A stretch of DNA of 64,000 nucleotides from Clostridia bacterium (GCA_017614315.1 JAGACA010000009.1:1-64000); one strand, 5' to 3'. Numbered from the stretch's first letter, positions 43,222-51,922 are shown. Numbers and translations are program-made. Notes: generated from the sequence alone by a model not told the origin.

Positions 43222-44073
43222 ATGAAGAAAAAACGCAGTGTTGTAAAATCTGTATTCTCCTGTTTGGGATATGCCCTGATAGTCGCCCTGATAGCCATGT
43301 TCGGCTATGTCATGGTTTCGAAGGCCACCGGCAAGATCAGGTTTATCGCCGGAAAAGCGACCGTGTGGGTCCTGAGCAACAGCATGTCCCCGACTATACC
43401 GGAGCGCAGCTATATCCTGGTTGAAAAGGTCTCTCCCGACGACGTAAAGGTCGGCGACGTGATCCTCTTTGTTTCGGACGATCCCGCGATAAAGGGCAGC
43501 TACAACACCCACCGCGTTATCGGCATAACCGACACGTATTTCGAAACGATGGGCGACAACAACCTCGCTCCGGACAACTATCCCGCCAGAAAGGAATGCG
43601 TCGTCGCGGTCTATAAGAAAAACCTCGAAACGCTTTCCATGTTCGGCAGGTTCCTTTCCTCCGAAACGGGCGTCATCTCCTCCATAGCTCTGATACTCTC
43701 TATAACCGCCGCCATGTTCATGCCCGAGCTGAGGCGCATGCGCGAGGCTCAGGACGACGAGCTCGAGAAGCAGCGCAAGGAGAACATCGAGGCGCTCGTC
43801 AAGCTTGAGGTCGAAAAGATGCGTATGCTCGCCGCCGTAAAGGAAGCGGCCGCAAAAAAGCCCGATCAGGAAAAAGAGCCTGAGCCGGAAGAAGCGCCTG
43901 AGCCGGAAGAAGCGCCGGTATCCGAAAACGATCCGGAGCCTTCCTCCGAGCCCGAGCAGGTATCCGAAGAGGCGTCCGAAACCGAAACAGATCCGGAGGA
44001 GATCTCCGGCAAAGATATTATAGAAAACGCGGAACCCGAGATCATCAAAGACGAAGGAGTTCAGAATGTTTAA
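43222..44073 (+). CDS. SipW-like (ER-type) signal peptidase I, second copy
   Basis: 283 residues. First membrane segment at about 10-33, catalytic Ser54 in SNSMSPT, His97 in NTHRVI, GDNN at 111-114, second membrane segment at about 150-167, then a coiled-coil (ELEKQRKENIEALVKLEVEK) and a long Glu/Pro-rich tail. Same class and layout as the copy at 39382 but with quite different sequence, so each may serve different substrates. The ATG at 43222 has GAGG 6 bases upstream; the ATG at 43210 overlaps the previous stop and is the alternative. Confidence 0.82.
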   Translation: MKKKRSVVKSVFSCLGYALIVALIAMFGYVMVSKATGKIRFIAGKATVWVLSNSMSPTIPERSYILVEKVSPDDVKVGDVILFVSDDPAIKGSYNTHRVIGITDTYFETMGDNNLAPDNYPARKECVVAVYKKNLETLSMFGRFLSSETGVISSIALILSITAAMFMPELRRMREAQDDELEKQRKENIEALVKLEVEKMRMLAAVKEAAAKKPDQEKEPEPEEAPEPEEAPVSENDPEPSSEPEQVSEEASETETDPEEISGKDIIENAEPEIIKDEGVQNV

Positions 44074-44293
44074 GAAAATGCGCCTTAAAAAGGCAATCGC
44101 TGACAGCAAAAAAAAGATCGCTCTTCTTGAGCAGAAGCGTTCCCGTTCGCAGGCGGCGCTCGTCGAGGCGATCCTGACTCATACCGAACCCGACGACAAG
44201 GACGTCGACTACTTCAACGAGTTTACCGAACAGATCGAAAACGAGAGGAACAACCTCCATAAGCTCATGGCGGAGCTCGAAGCGATCTCGTAA
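44066..44293 (+). CDS. Small coiled-coil protein
   Basis: 75 residues, almost all predicted helix with heptad spacing (KKIALLEQKRSRSQAALVEAI ... FNEFTEQIENERNNLHKLMAELEA). Overlaps the second signal peptidase by 8 bases; AAGGAG is 6 bases before the ATG. Possibly a cytosolic adaptor for the coiled-coil tails of the signal peptidases (inference). Confidence 0.6.
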   Translation: MFKKMRLKKAIADSKKKIALLEQKRSRSQAALVEAILTHTEPDDKDVDYFNEFTEQIENERNNLHKLMAELEAIS

Positions 44294-44320
44294 CAGCCGC
44301 CGAGGCGGTATATTGCCCGA

Positions 44321-46624
44321 ATGAACAGCAAACAGCGCGCAGCAAGGACCCGGGCTCTGATCTTCGCGATCATATGCATTTCGGGACTTATATTGATAGG
44401 ATCGAGCATCGTCCTCTTGATCTCCTATGTGCAGGATCTGAGGGCCGATGCTGCTTTTGCCGCACAGAGGTCGACCTCCGTTACGGCGGAAAGACTCCGC
44501 GACGCGCTGAGATCATACGAGCTCTCCGCGAAAGCGGCGGCTTCCGCCGTTGAAAACGGCAGCTATAAGGACGAGACCGAATTCCAGACCCAGTTCCAAA
44601 GGACCGTTACGAGCGTCATCCCCGACAACATCCTGTTCCTTCGCTATTTCAACAACGGGAACGAATACCGTTCCAACGGCGATCCTTTCGATAAGAGCAA
44701 CGAGTCGCAGGTAGTGCTCGACCTGGTCTCCAAACGCGTCGCGGTCTGCGCCGGCGTCGTGGACGACCGCGAGTTCTCGATAAGTACGATACCCGTTTGC
44801 GTGCCGATCTACAACTGTCCGTACGCCGACGCGATGGTCATCTATTATCATACGAGCACTTTCTCATGGCTGAACGACGATAAATACTCCTCGGATTACG
44901 CCGGCTCGAGGCTTACCGGCATCTGTTCCGCCTCGGGCGAGACCATCGCCGTGCTCCACAGGAACGATTTCGAGATATCCCAGCACAACAATATCTACGA
45001 GGTGCTCCGCTCGAAGATCAATGACAAGAGCCTGATCGACAGCATTAAGTCGACCGTCAATTCCGCGACGGCGGAATATTACGACGTCACGATAAGCGAC
45101 AAGGAGTGCATCGTTGCCGTCGAGTCCATCAACGAATACGAGCTGACCACTTTCTTCATTGTGGGCGTTTACAACAACGACGAGCTCGCCGAGGCCGGCT
45201 ATGACATTATCAGGGTGCTCCTCGGCATATTCGCCGTGCTGTTCGTGCTCCTTATCGTCATCACGGTGGTCATGCTCATCAAGAACAAGCGCGACATCGA
45301 CCGCGCCGCGAACTCGAACGACAGCGACGATCAGCTCGGATGCCCCACCCGCTCCAAATTCGAGCGCACCGCGACGGATATAATCAACCGCAATAAGGCG
45401 ACGCAGTTCGCCGTTATCGCGATAGACGTCAACCACTATGACTACCTGAACGAGCAGAACGGTCACGAGACGCTGCTCGACATACTCCAGCACCTGAAGC
45501 TCCTGTACTCGAAGCTCCTTCAGATCGACGAGACCTACGGCTATCTCAACAGCGGCAGGTTCGTGCTCCTCCTCCATTACCGCGAGATGGATACCCTCGC
45601 CGAAAGGCTGAACCATGTCTCGCTGCTCGCGTCCGCGCACGGCACCAACCTTTCCGGCCGTTTCCCGCTGGAGCTTATCGGCGGTATCTGCTGTGTAAAA
45701 AACAACGTCACCAACCAGGTCTCGAAGATGATCGACCTTGCGATCGACGCCGAAAAGACCAGTTCCTCCGATTACGACTTCGGCATGTTCAGGATCTATA
45801 ACGAGCGTATTCACGCATCGAGGGTTCAGAACGACTACATCGAGCTGCACATGGAATCCGCCCTCGAGCACAAGGACTTCCGCGTGTTCTATCAGCCGAA
45901 GTTCCATATCTTCAACAACGTGACCGACGGTGCGGAAGCGCTCGTCCGCTGGTATAACCCCGAGCTCGACGATTACATGCAGCCGGGCGTGTTCCTGCCG
46001 CTGTTCGAGGCGAACCGCTTCATCGTCAAGGTCGACAGATACGTGTATGAACAGGTCTGCACCTATATCGAGGAAGCCATCGGAAACAACCTGCCCATCG
46101 TCCCGATCTCCGTCAACGTTTCGAGGATCACGGCGGCCGACAGCGACTTCGTTTCTTACTACACCGCCGTCAAACAGCAGCACGGCATCCCCGACGGCTT
46201 CATAATGATAGAGTTCACCGAAAGCTTCGCGTACGAGGATTACGACATGCTGCGCGAGATCGTCACCAAGCTGCACGATAACGGCTTCAAGTGCTCCATC
46301 GACGACTTCGGATCGGGCTTCTCCTCCTACAATATTTTGAAGGAGCTGCCCATGGACGAGATCAAGCTCGACCGCTTCTTCATCAAGGAAGGCTTCGAGC
46401 GCGACCGCGATCTGAAGATCCTGAAGAGCGTTATCGAGCTCGGCCGCGCCCTCAACATGAAGGTCACGCAGGAGGGCGTCGAGACCATCGACCAGCTCGC
46501 CCTGTTAAGGAGCCTTGGCTGTCACGTCATACAGGGCTATCATTATTCGAAGCCTCTGTCGCTTCCCGCTTTCATGGAGTTCCTCGAAAGCAAGGGCACA
46601 AGGACGCACAACAGCACTTATTGA
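44321..46624 (+). CDS. Membrane c-di-GMP phosphodiesterase (degenerate GGDEF, intact EAL)
   Basis: 767 residues. Membrane segment at about 14-36, outer sensory domain (37-296, Cache-like), second membrane segment at about 298-321, a GGDEF-like domain whose active motif reads SGRFV (411-415), then an EAL domain with EAL (539-541), IEFTES, DDFG (661-664), KLD, EGVE (718-721) and QGY all kept. It should therefore degrade c-di-GMP and not make it, perhaps with the GGDEF part as a GTP sensor. It closes the locus that begins with an EAL pseudo-enzyme. The ribosome-binding site is weak; the start rests on the N-terminal topology. Confidence 0.85.
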   Translation: MNSKQRAARTRALIFAIICISGLILIGSSIVLLISYVQDLRADAAFAAQRSTSVTAERLRDALRSYELSAKAAASAVENGSYKDETEFQTQFQRTVTSVIPDNILFLRYFNNGNEYRSNGDPFDKSNESQVVLDLVSKRVAVCAGVVDDREFSISTIPVCVPIYNCPYADAMVIYYHTSTFSWLNDDKYSSDYAGSRLTGICSASGETIAVLHRNDFEISQHNNIYEVLRSKINDKSLIDSIKSTVNSATAEYYDVTISDKECIVAVESINEYELTTFFIVGVYNNDELAEAGYDIIRVLLGIFAVLFVLLIVITVVMLIKNKRDIDRAANSNDSDDQLGCPTRSKFERTATDIINRNKATQFAVIAIDVNHYDYLNEQNGHETLLDILQHLKLLYSKLLQIDETYGYLNSGRFVLLLHYREMDTLAERLNHVSLLASAHGTNLSGRFPLELIGGICCVKNNVTNQVSKMIDLAIDAEKTSSSDYDFGMFRIYNERIHASRVQNDYIELHMESALEHKDFRVFYQPKFHIFNNVTDGAEALVRWYNPELDDYMQPGVFLPLFEANRFIVKVDRYVYEQVCTYIEEAIGNNLPIVPISVNVSRITAADSDFVSYYTAVKQQHGIPDGFIMIEFTESFAYEDYDMLREIVTKLHDNGFKCSIDDFGSGFSSYNILKELPMDEIKLDRFFIKEGFERDRDLKILKSVIELGRALNMKVTQEGVETIDQLALLRSLGCHVIQGYHYSKPLSLPAFMEFLESKGTRTHNSTY

Positions 46625-46634
46625 AGAATCACAT

Positions 46635-46663
46635 AAAAAAGGACGGGATACCGTCCTTTTTTT
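46635..46663. terminator. Bidirectional terminator at the end of the fibre locus
   Basis: AAAAAAGGACGG / CCGTCCTTTTTT with loop GATA. It overlaps the stop of the convergent ypeB gene. Confidence 0.85.
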
Positions 46664-47993
46664 ATACCGCGCTTTTCCCGTTTTCGTCCTCGATCACCAT
46701 GAACACCCGCTCCTCACGTCCGGTCACGGCGTTGACGTAGACGACGAACTCGCGGCTGCCGCACCTTCCGCGGAACTCATAGCATAAGGCCTCGGTCATG
46801 GGCGTGACCGGTATAAGCGCGAGCCCCGAGGACTCGATGACGAGGTTTTCGGAGACGGCGCTCCTCGCCTCGTCCTCCGATAAGGTCGGCTCGGGGAACG
46901 TCCTTTCGCGGTGGCTGAACAGGTAATTCCTCGCGTCGAGACCGACCGGCTCGCCCGTCGCGCGGTCGATCCTGACCTTCACGAGGTCGTTGTAAACGAA
47001 GACTTCTCCCCTCTTCCATACGTACGATATGAGCGCCGTGCCGTCCGTGAACTCGGCGTACGAGGGCGCCATCGAATCGTATCCGAGCTTTCTTAAAAAC
47101 GCCTCGCCCGCCGCGACGAAGCCTTCGTATTCGGCTTCGTCCGGGATCCCGCTTATGTCCGTCGACGGCGTTTTCATGAAGTATAAAACGTTCAGTCCCC
47201 TGACCGTTATCGAGATATCCGCACCTTCGGCGGAAAAATCGTAGGTCGGGATCGTCCCCTCCGTCCTGCCGTCGAACGATACGGGAGCGCCGACGATCTC
47301 CTCCGCTTTTCTCTTCGCCTCGTCCTCCGAGCCCTCCTCCCCCGTCACGCCGAGCGGCTCCGCTCTCTCGACCGCCTCCGAAAACGGACCGTCGTAAAGA
47401 AGCGTCGGGTATTCGGGCTCGCTCGGCTCGCCGCCTTCTTCGTTTTTATCCGATACATCGTAATAATCGTATTCCTCCGTGCCCGAGGGAAAGCCTCCTT
47501 CCGCAGCCATCGACGAGAACCTTTCGGCGACGAGCGACACGGACGCGATCAGGGAATCGAGCTGAGCCGTATCCTTTTCGCCTATCGCTTCGCCCATCAG
47601 GAGCCTTCTTGACAGGCTCCTTGCCCAGTCGCCTATCCTCGTCAAAAACGCGGCGAGCTCCATGCTTTCGACCTGGGACTGCGGTATGCGGGAGATCAGC
47701 TTTTCCGCCTCGGCGCTCTCGCGGACTATGTCCTCGAGCGCGAACACACGTCCCGCGGTCGAGCCCGTGGCCTTCAGCTTTTCGAGCGATACGCTCATCG
47801 CGTCGACCGAGTCCGCGAGCTCCTGAGCGCAGCGCGCGCATGAGTTGACGTATAGAGCGACGTATTCCTCGGAAAGCGCGCTCATCTCGTCCGCGCGCGC
47901 CTTTTGGGCGGCGCCCCAGACGACCGCGGCGGCAAGCGCGACGCACAGGAGCGCCGGCACGGTCCATGCAAGTATTTTCACTTTTTTGTTCAT
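46662..47993 (-). CDS. ypeB: Germination protein YpeB
   Basis: 443 residues: an N-terminal membrane segment or uncleaved signal, a helical middle region and C-terminal PepSY-type repeats (NDLVKVRIDRATGEPVGLDA, FVVYVNAVTGREERVF). YpeB stabilises and controls the cortex-lytic enzyme SleB in spores. The gene lies 11 bases after sleB, the standard order. The ATG at 47993 follows AAAGGA and is preferred over the upstream in-frame start. Confidence 0.88.
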   Translation of the reverse strand: MNKKVKILAWTVPALLCVALAAAVVWGAAQKARADEMSALSEEYVALYVNSCARCAQELADSVDAMSVSLEKLKATGSTAGRVFALEDIVRESAEAEKLISRIPQSQVESMELAAFLTRIGDWARSLSRRLLMGEAIGEKDTAQLDSLIASVSLVAERFSSMAAEGGFPSGTEEYDYYDVSDKNEEGGEPSEPEYPTLLYDGPFSEAVERAEPLGVTGEEGSEDEAKRKAEEIVGAPVSFDGRTEGTIPTYDFSAEGADISITVRGLNVLYFMKTPSTDISGIPDEAEYEGFVAAGEAFLRKLGYDSMAPSYAEFTDGTALISYVWKRGEVFVYNDLVKVRIDRATGEPVGLDARNYLFSHRERTFPEPTLSEDEARSAVSENLVIESSGLALIPVTPMTEALCYEFRGRCGSREFVVYVNAVTGREERVFMVIEDENGKSAV

Positions 47994-48004
47994 ATTGTTT
48001 CCTT

Positions 48005-48649
48005 TCAGCAGAAAGCGTGGTTGCCGATCCGAAGCAGCACCGGCCTTGCCAGCATCCAACGACTCGTCGCGGTCTTGGGATTGTAGTAAAACAGGCAGCC
48101 GTTGGTAGGATCCCAGCCGTTGAGCGCGTCGCGCGCCGCCCTGACCGCAGTCGCGTCGGGAGCAAGATTGATCTGCCCGTCCGACACAGCGTCGAAGGCG
48201 CCGCGCTGGTAAATGACGCCCGCGATGGTGTTGGGGAAACTCGCGCTCTTCACGCGGTTCAGGACCACCGCGCCTATCGCCACCTGTCCCTTATAGGGCT
48301 CGCCTCGCGCCTCGCCGTAGATTATCCTCGCGAGCAGGTACACGTCGCCTGTCGTCGTTCCGGAGGACGAGCCGGAGCTTAACGTTATGCCCATCTTTGC
48401 GGCGGTCGCGGGGCCGACGACGCCGTCGGCCTTAAGGCCGTTCTTCTTCTGAAAGCTCTTTACGGCGGCGAGCGTCCCGCTTCCGAAGATCCCGTCCACG
48501 CTGCCGCTGTAATAGCCCCATTTCTTAAGCGCCTTCTGTATCTTTATGACGTCGTCGCCCCTTGCGCCGTAGCCCACGCTCGCGGCGAGCACTACCGTCG
48601 GCACAACGAGGAGCGCGATCATTATCATCGCCGCGATCCTTCTTTTCAC
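48005..48649 (-). CDS. sleB: Spore cortex-lytic enzyme SleB
   Basis: 214 residues: signal peptide (1-22), a peptidoglycan-binding domain (VIKIQKALKKWGYYSGSVDG...), a short Ser/Thr linker and a Hydrolase_2 domain with the catalytic Glu in IIYGEARGEPYKGQVAIG. It is a lytic transglycosylase of the spore cortex during germination. The GTG at 48649 overlaps the spoIIR stop as GTGA and has GGGAGG 10 bases upstream; the longer in-frame start lies inside spoIIR. Confidence 0.92.
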   Translation of the reverse strand: MKRRIAAMIMIALLVVPTVVLAASVGYGARGDDVIKIQKALKKWGYYSGSVDGIFGSGTLAAVKSFQKKNGLKADGVVGPATAAKMGITLSSGSSSGTTTGDVYLLARIIYGEARGEPYKGQVAIGAVVLNRVKSASFPNTIAGVIYQRGAFDAVSDGQINLAPDATAVRAARDALNGWDPTNGCLFYYNPKTATSRWMLARPVLLRIGNHAFC

Positions 48650-49194
48650 AGGCCGAACACCTCCCTTATGAAGTCCCAGATATAGCTTTTGAACTTGAGC
48701 GTGCCGTCGTCGTTGAACTCGGCGGGCTCGTCCTCCGTCTCGACAAGGCACAGGGGAGGGAACATCACGCACCACCAGTTATGCCCTTCGCCGCTGCCGA
48801 GCACCACGCGAAGCGCCTTGTACTTTCCCGCGGGATAGAGCTTTCTTCCGTATACCCTGTCGGGGAAATCAAATTCGCCGAGATACAGCTCGGCGCCGTA
48901 GTCCATGCCGTTTTGGGAAAGCGTGTTTTCGGCGGCGGACAGGAATTCTCCGCCGAGCGACATAAGCTCCGCCTCCGCCTCGTCGCGGTCGGACGCAGTG
49001 AAGCTTTCGCGCGCACAGGCGAGTATCGCGTCCCTGACCTTAAGCTTGACCTCCCGGTCGGCATCCGAATCGCTGTTCGCGATCACGTGGAGCCTAATAC
49101 ATTCGTCCGCCCTGCCCAAGTCCTTCGTGACGGCCGCAAAAAGCACAGCCGCCGCAAGAAGAACGGCGGTTAGGACGCCGAGTACCGTTTTCAT
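48646..49194 (-). CDS. spoIIR: Stage II sporulation protein R
   Basis: 182 residues. A secreted signal made in the forespore that triggers SpoIIGA to cut pro-sigma-E in the mother cell. Signal segment at 1-22, then the diagnostic IRLHVIANSDSDADREVKLK and GEGHNWWCVMFPPLC. Three nested starts exist (GTG 49203, ATG 49200, ATG 49194); only the last is well placed, 8 bases after AGGAG. Coupled to sleB by overlapping codons, an unusual fusion of early sporulation and germination genes in one unit. Confidence 0.92.
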   Translation of the reverse strand: MKTVLGVLTAVLLAAAVLFAAVTKDLGRADECIRLHVIANSDSDADREVKLKVRDAILACARESFTASDRDEAEAELMSLGGEFLSAAENTLSQNGMDYGAELYLGEFDFPDRVYGRKLYPAGKYKALRVVLGSGEGHNWWCVMFPPLCLVETEDEPAEFNDDGTLKFKSYIWDFIREVFGL

Positions 49195-49231
49195 TTTCAT
49201 CACTCCTTTTTGTGTGTCTGCAAAATTAGGA

Positions 49232-49261
49232 TTGACAAACCGACGTCCAAAAATACATAAT
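49232..49261 (+). promoter_or_regulatory. Promoter of ispE that yields a leaderless mRNA
   Basis: TTGACA, 18 bases, CATAAT (49256-49261). The expected start of transcription, about 7 bases on, falls on the ATG at 49268. Confidence 0.6.
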
Positions 49262-49267
49262 ATGGTT

Positions 49268-50137
49268 ATGAAAAAGTTTTCTGTAAAAGAAAAAGCATAC
49301 GCGAAGGTGAATCTGACGCTGGACGTAAAGAAAAAACGCCCTGACGGATATCACGAGCTCGAGGGGATTATGCAGTCCGTCTCGCTCGCAGACGAGGTCG
49401 AGGCGCGTCCCGGCGAGGGTATCAAAGTCGTATTCGATTCGCCCGTGCCCGAAAACAACACCTGCAGAAGGGCTGCGGAGCTATTCCTTGCGGGATCGGG
49501 GCTCGGTGCGGAGATATCCGTCAGAAAGCGCATCCCGTCCGAAGCCGGGCTCGGCGGCGCGTCCGCGGACGCGGCGGCGGCGCTTCGCGCGCTGAATAAG
49601 ATCTATGCGGGAACGCCGCTCGAGCGGACGGAGGACGAGCTCCTCAGCATCGGCCTTAAAATCGGCGCGGACGTTCCGTTCTGCCTTACGGGCGGATGCG
49701 CTGTCGCGCGCGGCGTGGGCGAGATACTCACACCCGTCGGCGGCATGTCGCTCGACCTCCTTATCGTGCGCGGATCTCGCGGCGTGTCGACGGGCAGACT
49801 GTTCGCCTCCCTCGGCGTTGGCGAAAAAGACGAGAGCCGCCTTCCCGAGGGGACTCTTCAAAACGCCCTTGCCGCGATCGAAAAAAAGGACGCCCGCGCG
49901 CTCGGCGCGTGCGTATCGAACGCACTTACCCCTGCCGCATGCCTTATCGCGCCGGAGATAGGCGAATACGCCGCCCGCATGAAGGCGCTCGGCGCGCTCG
50001 GCGCGTCGATGACCGGTTCCGGCGCGGCGGTGTTCGGGATCTTTCCCGACGCGGAAAGCGCGAAAAAAGCGTACGACGGCTTTGCGGACTGCGAATTCAG
50101 AGCAGCATGTAAGACAAAGTCAGGAATTTGGAGTTAG
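49268..50137 (+). CDS. ispE: 4-diphosphocytidyl-2-C-methyl-D-erythritol kinase
   Basis: 289 residues, GHMP kinase of the MEP isoprenoid pathway. Has AYAKVNLTLDV, the ATP loop PSEAGLGGASADAAAAL and the C-terminal MTGSGAAVFG. There is no Shine-Dalgarno site before the ATG at 49268 or the one at 49262; the promoter position suggests leaderless translation. The last residues (KSGIWS) are encoded by a heptad-repeat element rather than by conserved family sequence. Confidence 0.92.
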   Translation: MKKFSVKEKAYAKVNLTLDVKKKRPDGYHELEGIMQSVSLADEVEARPGEGIKVVFDSPVPENNTCRRAAELFLAGSGLGAEISVRKRIPSEAGLGGASADAAAALRALNKIYAGTPLERTEDELLSIGLKIGADVPFCLTGGCAVARGVGEILTPVGGMSLDLLIVRGSRGVSTGRLFASLGVGEKDESRLPEGTLQNALAAIEKKDARALGACVSNALTPAACLIAPEIGEYAARMKALGALGASMTGSGAAVFGIFPDAESAKKAYDGFADCEFRAACKTKSGIWS

Positions 50138-50227
50138 AAATCGAAAACAGCTTTGTATCATTAAAATACAAAGCTGTTTTGATTTTTTGGATAGGAAAGC
50201 TTTACCTATACTCCTAACTCCCAACTC
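50119..50227. repeat. Heptad-repeat inverted arms around a terminator
   Basis: The left arm (50119-50142, GTCAGGA.TTTGGAGTTAG) and right arm (50211-50227, CTCCTAACTCCCAACTC) are imperfect reverse complements flanking the ispE terminator. They reach into the ispE end on one side and abut the hbd stop on the other. Confidence 0.65.
50144..50188. terminator. Terminator of ispE (bidirectional with hbd)
   Basis: Perfect 15-bp stem AAAACAGCTTTGTAT / ATACAAAGCTGTTTT followed by GATTTTTT. Confidence 0.85.
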
Positions 50228-51068
50228 AATACTGATAGAAGCCCTTCCCCGTCTTCCTGCCCAAAAGGTTCGCCCTGACCATCTTTTTAAGCAGCGGATG
50301 CGCGCGGTACTTTCCGTCCTTGGTCTCGTTGAAGAGCGTATCCATGATGGCGAGCACGACGTCGAGCCCGATCAGGTCGCCGAGCGCGAGAGGCCCCATC
50401 GGGTGGTTCGCGCCGAGCTTCATGGCGGTGTCGATGTCCTCGGGGGACGCGACGCCCTCCGCCACAAGGCCGATCGCCTCGTTTATCATCGGGATCAGTA
50501 TGCGGTTCACGACGAAGCCCGGAGCCTCCTTGACCTCGACCGGCGTCTTGCCGATCGCCTCGGAGAGGGCGTAGACCGCTTGGAAGGTCTCGTCGCTCGT
50601 CGCGATGCCGCGGATGACCTCGACCAGCTTCATCACCGTTGCGGGATTGAAGAAATGCATGCCTATGAACCTGTCGGGTCTCTGCGTCGCGGCGGCGATC
50701 TCGGTTATAGAGATGGAGGAGGTGTTCGTCGCGAATACCGTCTCGGGCGGGCAGATCCCGTCAAGATTGCGGAACACGGTCTTTTTGACCTCGACGCTCT
50801 CGATTATGGCCTCGATCACGAGATCGGCTTCCTTCGCGCTGTCGTAATTGGTGGTGAAGTGGATGCCGTCGATCATGGCGGCCTTCGCCTCCTCGGTCAT
50901 CCTGCCCTTGTCGACGCGCTTCTGAAGCCCCTTTTCAAGCCTCGCGGCGCTCCTTGCGATTATCTCGTCGGTCATGTCGTAGACCGACACGTACAGTCCC
51001 GCCGCGCAGAATACCTGCGCGATGTCAAGTCCCATTGTGCCTGCGCCGACTACGAATATCTTCTTCAT
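50226..51068 (-). CDS. hbd: 3-hydroxybutyryl-CoA dehydrogenase
   Basis: 280 residues. Oxidises/reduces 3-hydroxyacyl-CoA with NAD in the butyrate-type or fatty-acid pathway. N-terminal Rossmann loop VGAGTMG (7-13), the catalytic His region IGMHFFNPATVMKLVE and the C-terminal domain DLIGLDVVLAIMDTL are intact. GGAG is 7 bases before the ATG. It lies 15 bases after crt in one operon; bcd-etf and thl are not in the window. Confidence 0.93.
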   Translation of the reverse strand: MKKIFVVGAGTMGLDIAQVFCAAGLYVSVYDMTDEIIARSAARLEKGLQKRVDKGRMTEEAKAAMIDGIHFTTNYDSAKEADLVIEAIIESVEVKKTVFRNLDGICPPETVFATNTSSISITEIAAATQRPDRFIGMHFFNPATVMKLVEVIRGIATSDETFQAVYALSEAIGKTPVEVKEAPGFVVNRILIPMINEAIGLVAEGVASPEDIDTAMKLGANHPMGPLALGDLIGLDVVLAIMDTLFNETKDGKYRAHPLLKKMVRANLLGRKTGKGFYQY

Positions 51069-51083
51069 ACTCTTTCTCCTTTT

Positions 51084-51854
51084 TTATTGTCCCACAAACG
51101 GCATTTTTTCCGTCTTGTTTACGAATGAATCCATCGCCATCTTCTGGTCGTCCGTCCTAAAGCAGCGTCCGAAGAGCTCCGCCTCGGAATCGAGATCCGT
51201 CGGGAGCATCTTGTTGGTGAACTTCGACACCGCGACCTTGGCGTTCTTAACGGCGACGGGAGCGTTAACGGCGATCGCCTCCGCAAGCTTCATCGCCTCG
51301 TCCATAAGCGCCTCGGGCGCGACGACGTGGTCGACGAGGCCTATCTTGAGCGCCTCCTCGGCGTTGATGATGCGTGCGGTGAAGATCAGCTCCTTCGCCT
51401 TCGACACGCCGATGAGCCTCGGGAGCCTCTGCGTGCCGCCGAAGCCGGGGGTTATGCCGAGGCCGACCTCGGGCTGACCGAACTTCGCCCTCTCGGAGGC
51501 GAACCTTATGTCGGTGCAGAGCATGAGCTCGCAGCCGCCGCCGAGCGCATAGCCGTTTACCGCGGCGATGACGGGCATCGGCAGGTTTTCGAGCGCGGAG
51601 AGCGCCGCCTGACCCTTTTGGCCGAACGCCTTGCCCGCCTTCTGATCGAGATCCTTCATCTCGGCGATGTCCGCGCCGGCAACGAACGCCTTGCCCTCGC
51701 CCGTGACGATGAGCGCGCGGATGTTCTCGTCCTTTTTGATCTTCTCGCAGGTATCCGCAAGCTCATCGAGCATGGCGGAATTGAGCGCGTTCAGCGCTTC
51801 GGGACGGGAGATCGTCATGACCGCGACGTGATTGTGTTTTTCAAGCTTGATCAT
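51084..51854 (-). CDS. crt: Enoyl-CoA hydratase (crotonase)
   Basis: 256 residues. Hydrates crotonyl-CoA. The oxyanion-hole segments KAFVAGADIAEMK and NGYALGGGCEL are present, and both catalytic glutamates are kept (GGGCE and QPEVGLG). First gene of the crt-hbd operon, with its own consensus-like promoter. Confidence 0.93.
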   Translation of the reverse strand: MIKLEKHNHVAVMTISRPEALNALNSAMLDELADTCEKIKKDENIRALIVTGEGKAFVAGADIAEMKDLDQKAGKAFGQKGQAALSALENLPMPVIAAVNGYALGGGCELMLCTDIRFASERAKFGQPEVGLGITPGFGGTQRLPRLIGVSKAKELIFTARIINAEEALKIGLVDHVVAPEALMDEAMKLAEAIAVNAPVAVKNAKVAVSKFTNKMLPTDLDSEAELFGRCFRTDDQKMAMDSFVNKTEKMPFVGQ

Positions 51855-51893
51855 TGAGCAGAAAACCTCCTCGATGCTTTTTTCATCCTCATT

Positions 51894-51922
51894 ATTATAT
51901 TGTTTTTCGCTCCCGATGTAAA
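51894..51922 (-). promoter_or_regulatory. Promoter of crt-hbd
   Basis: Minus strand: TTTACA, 17 bases, TATAAT. Confidence 0.8.
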
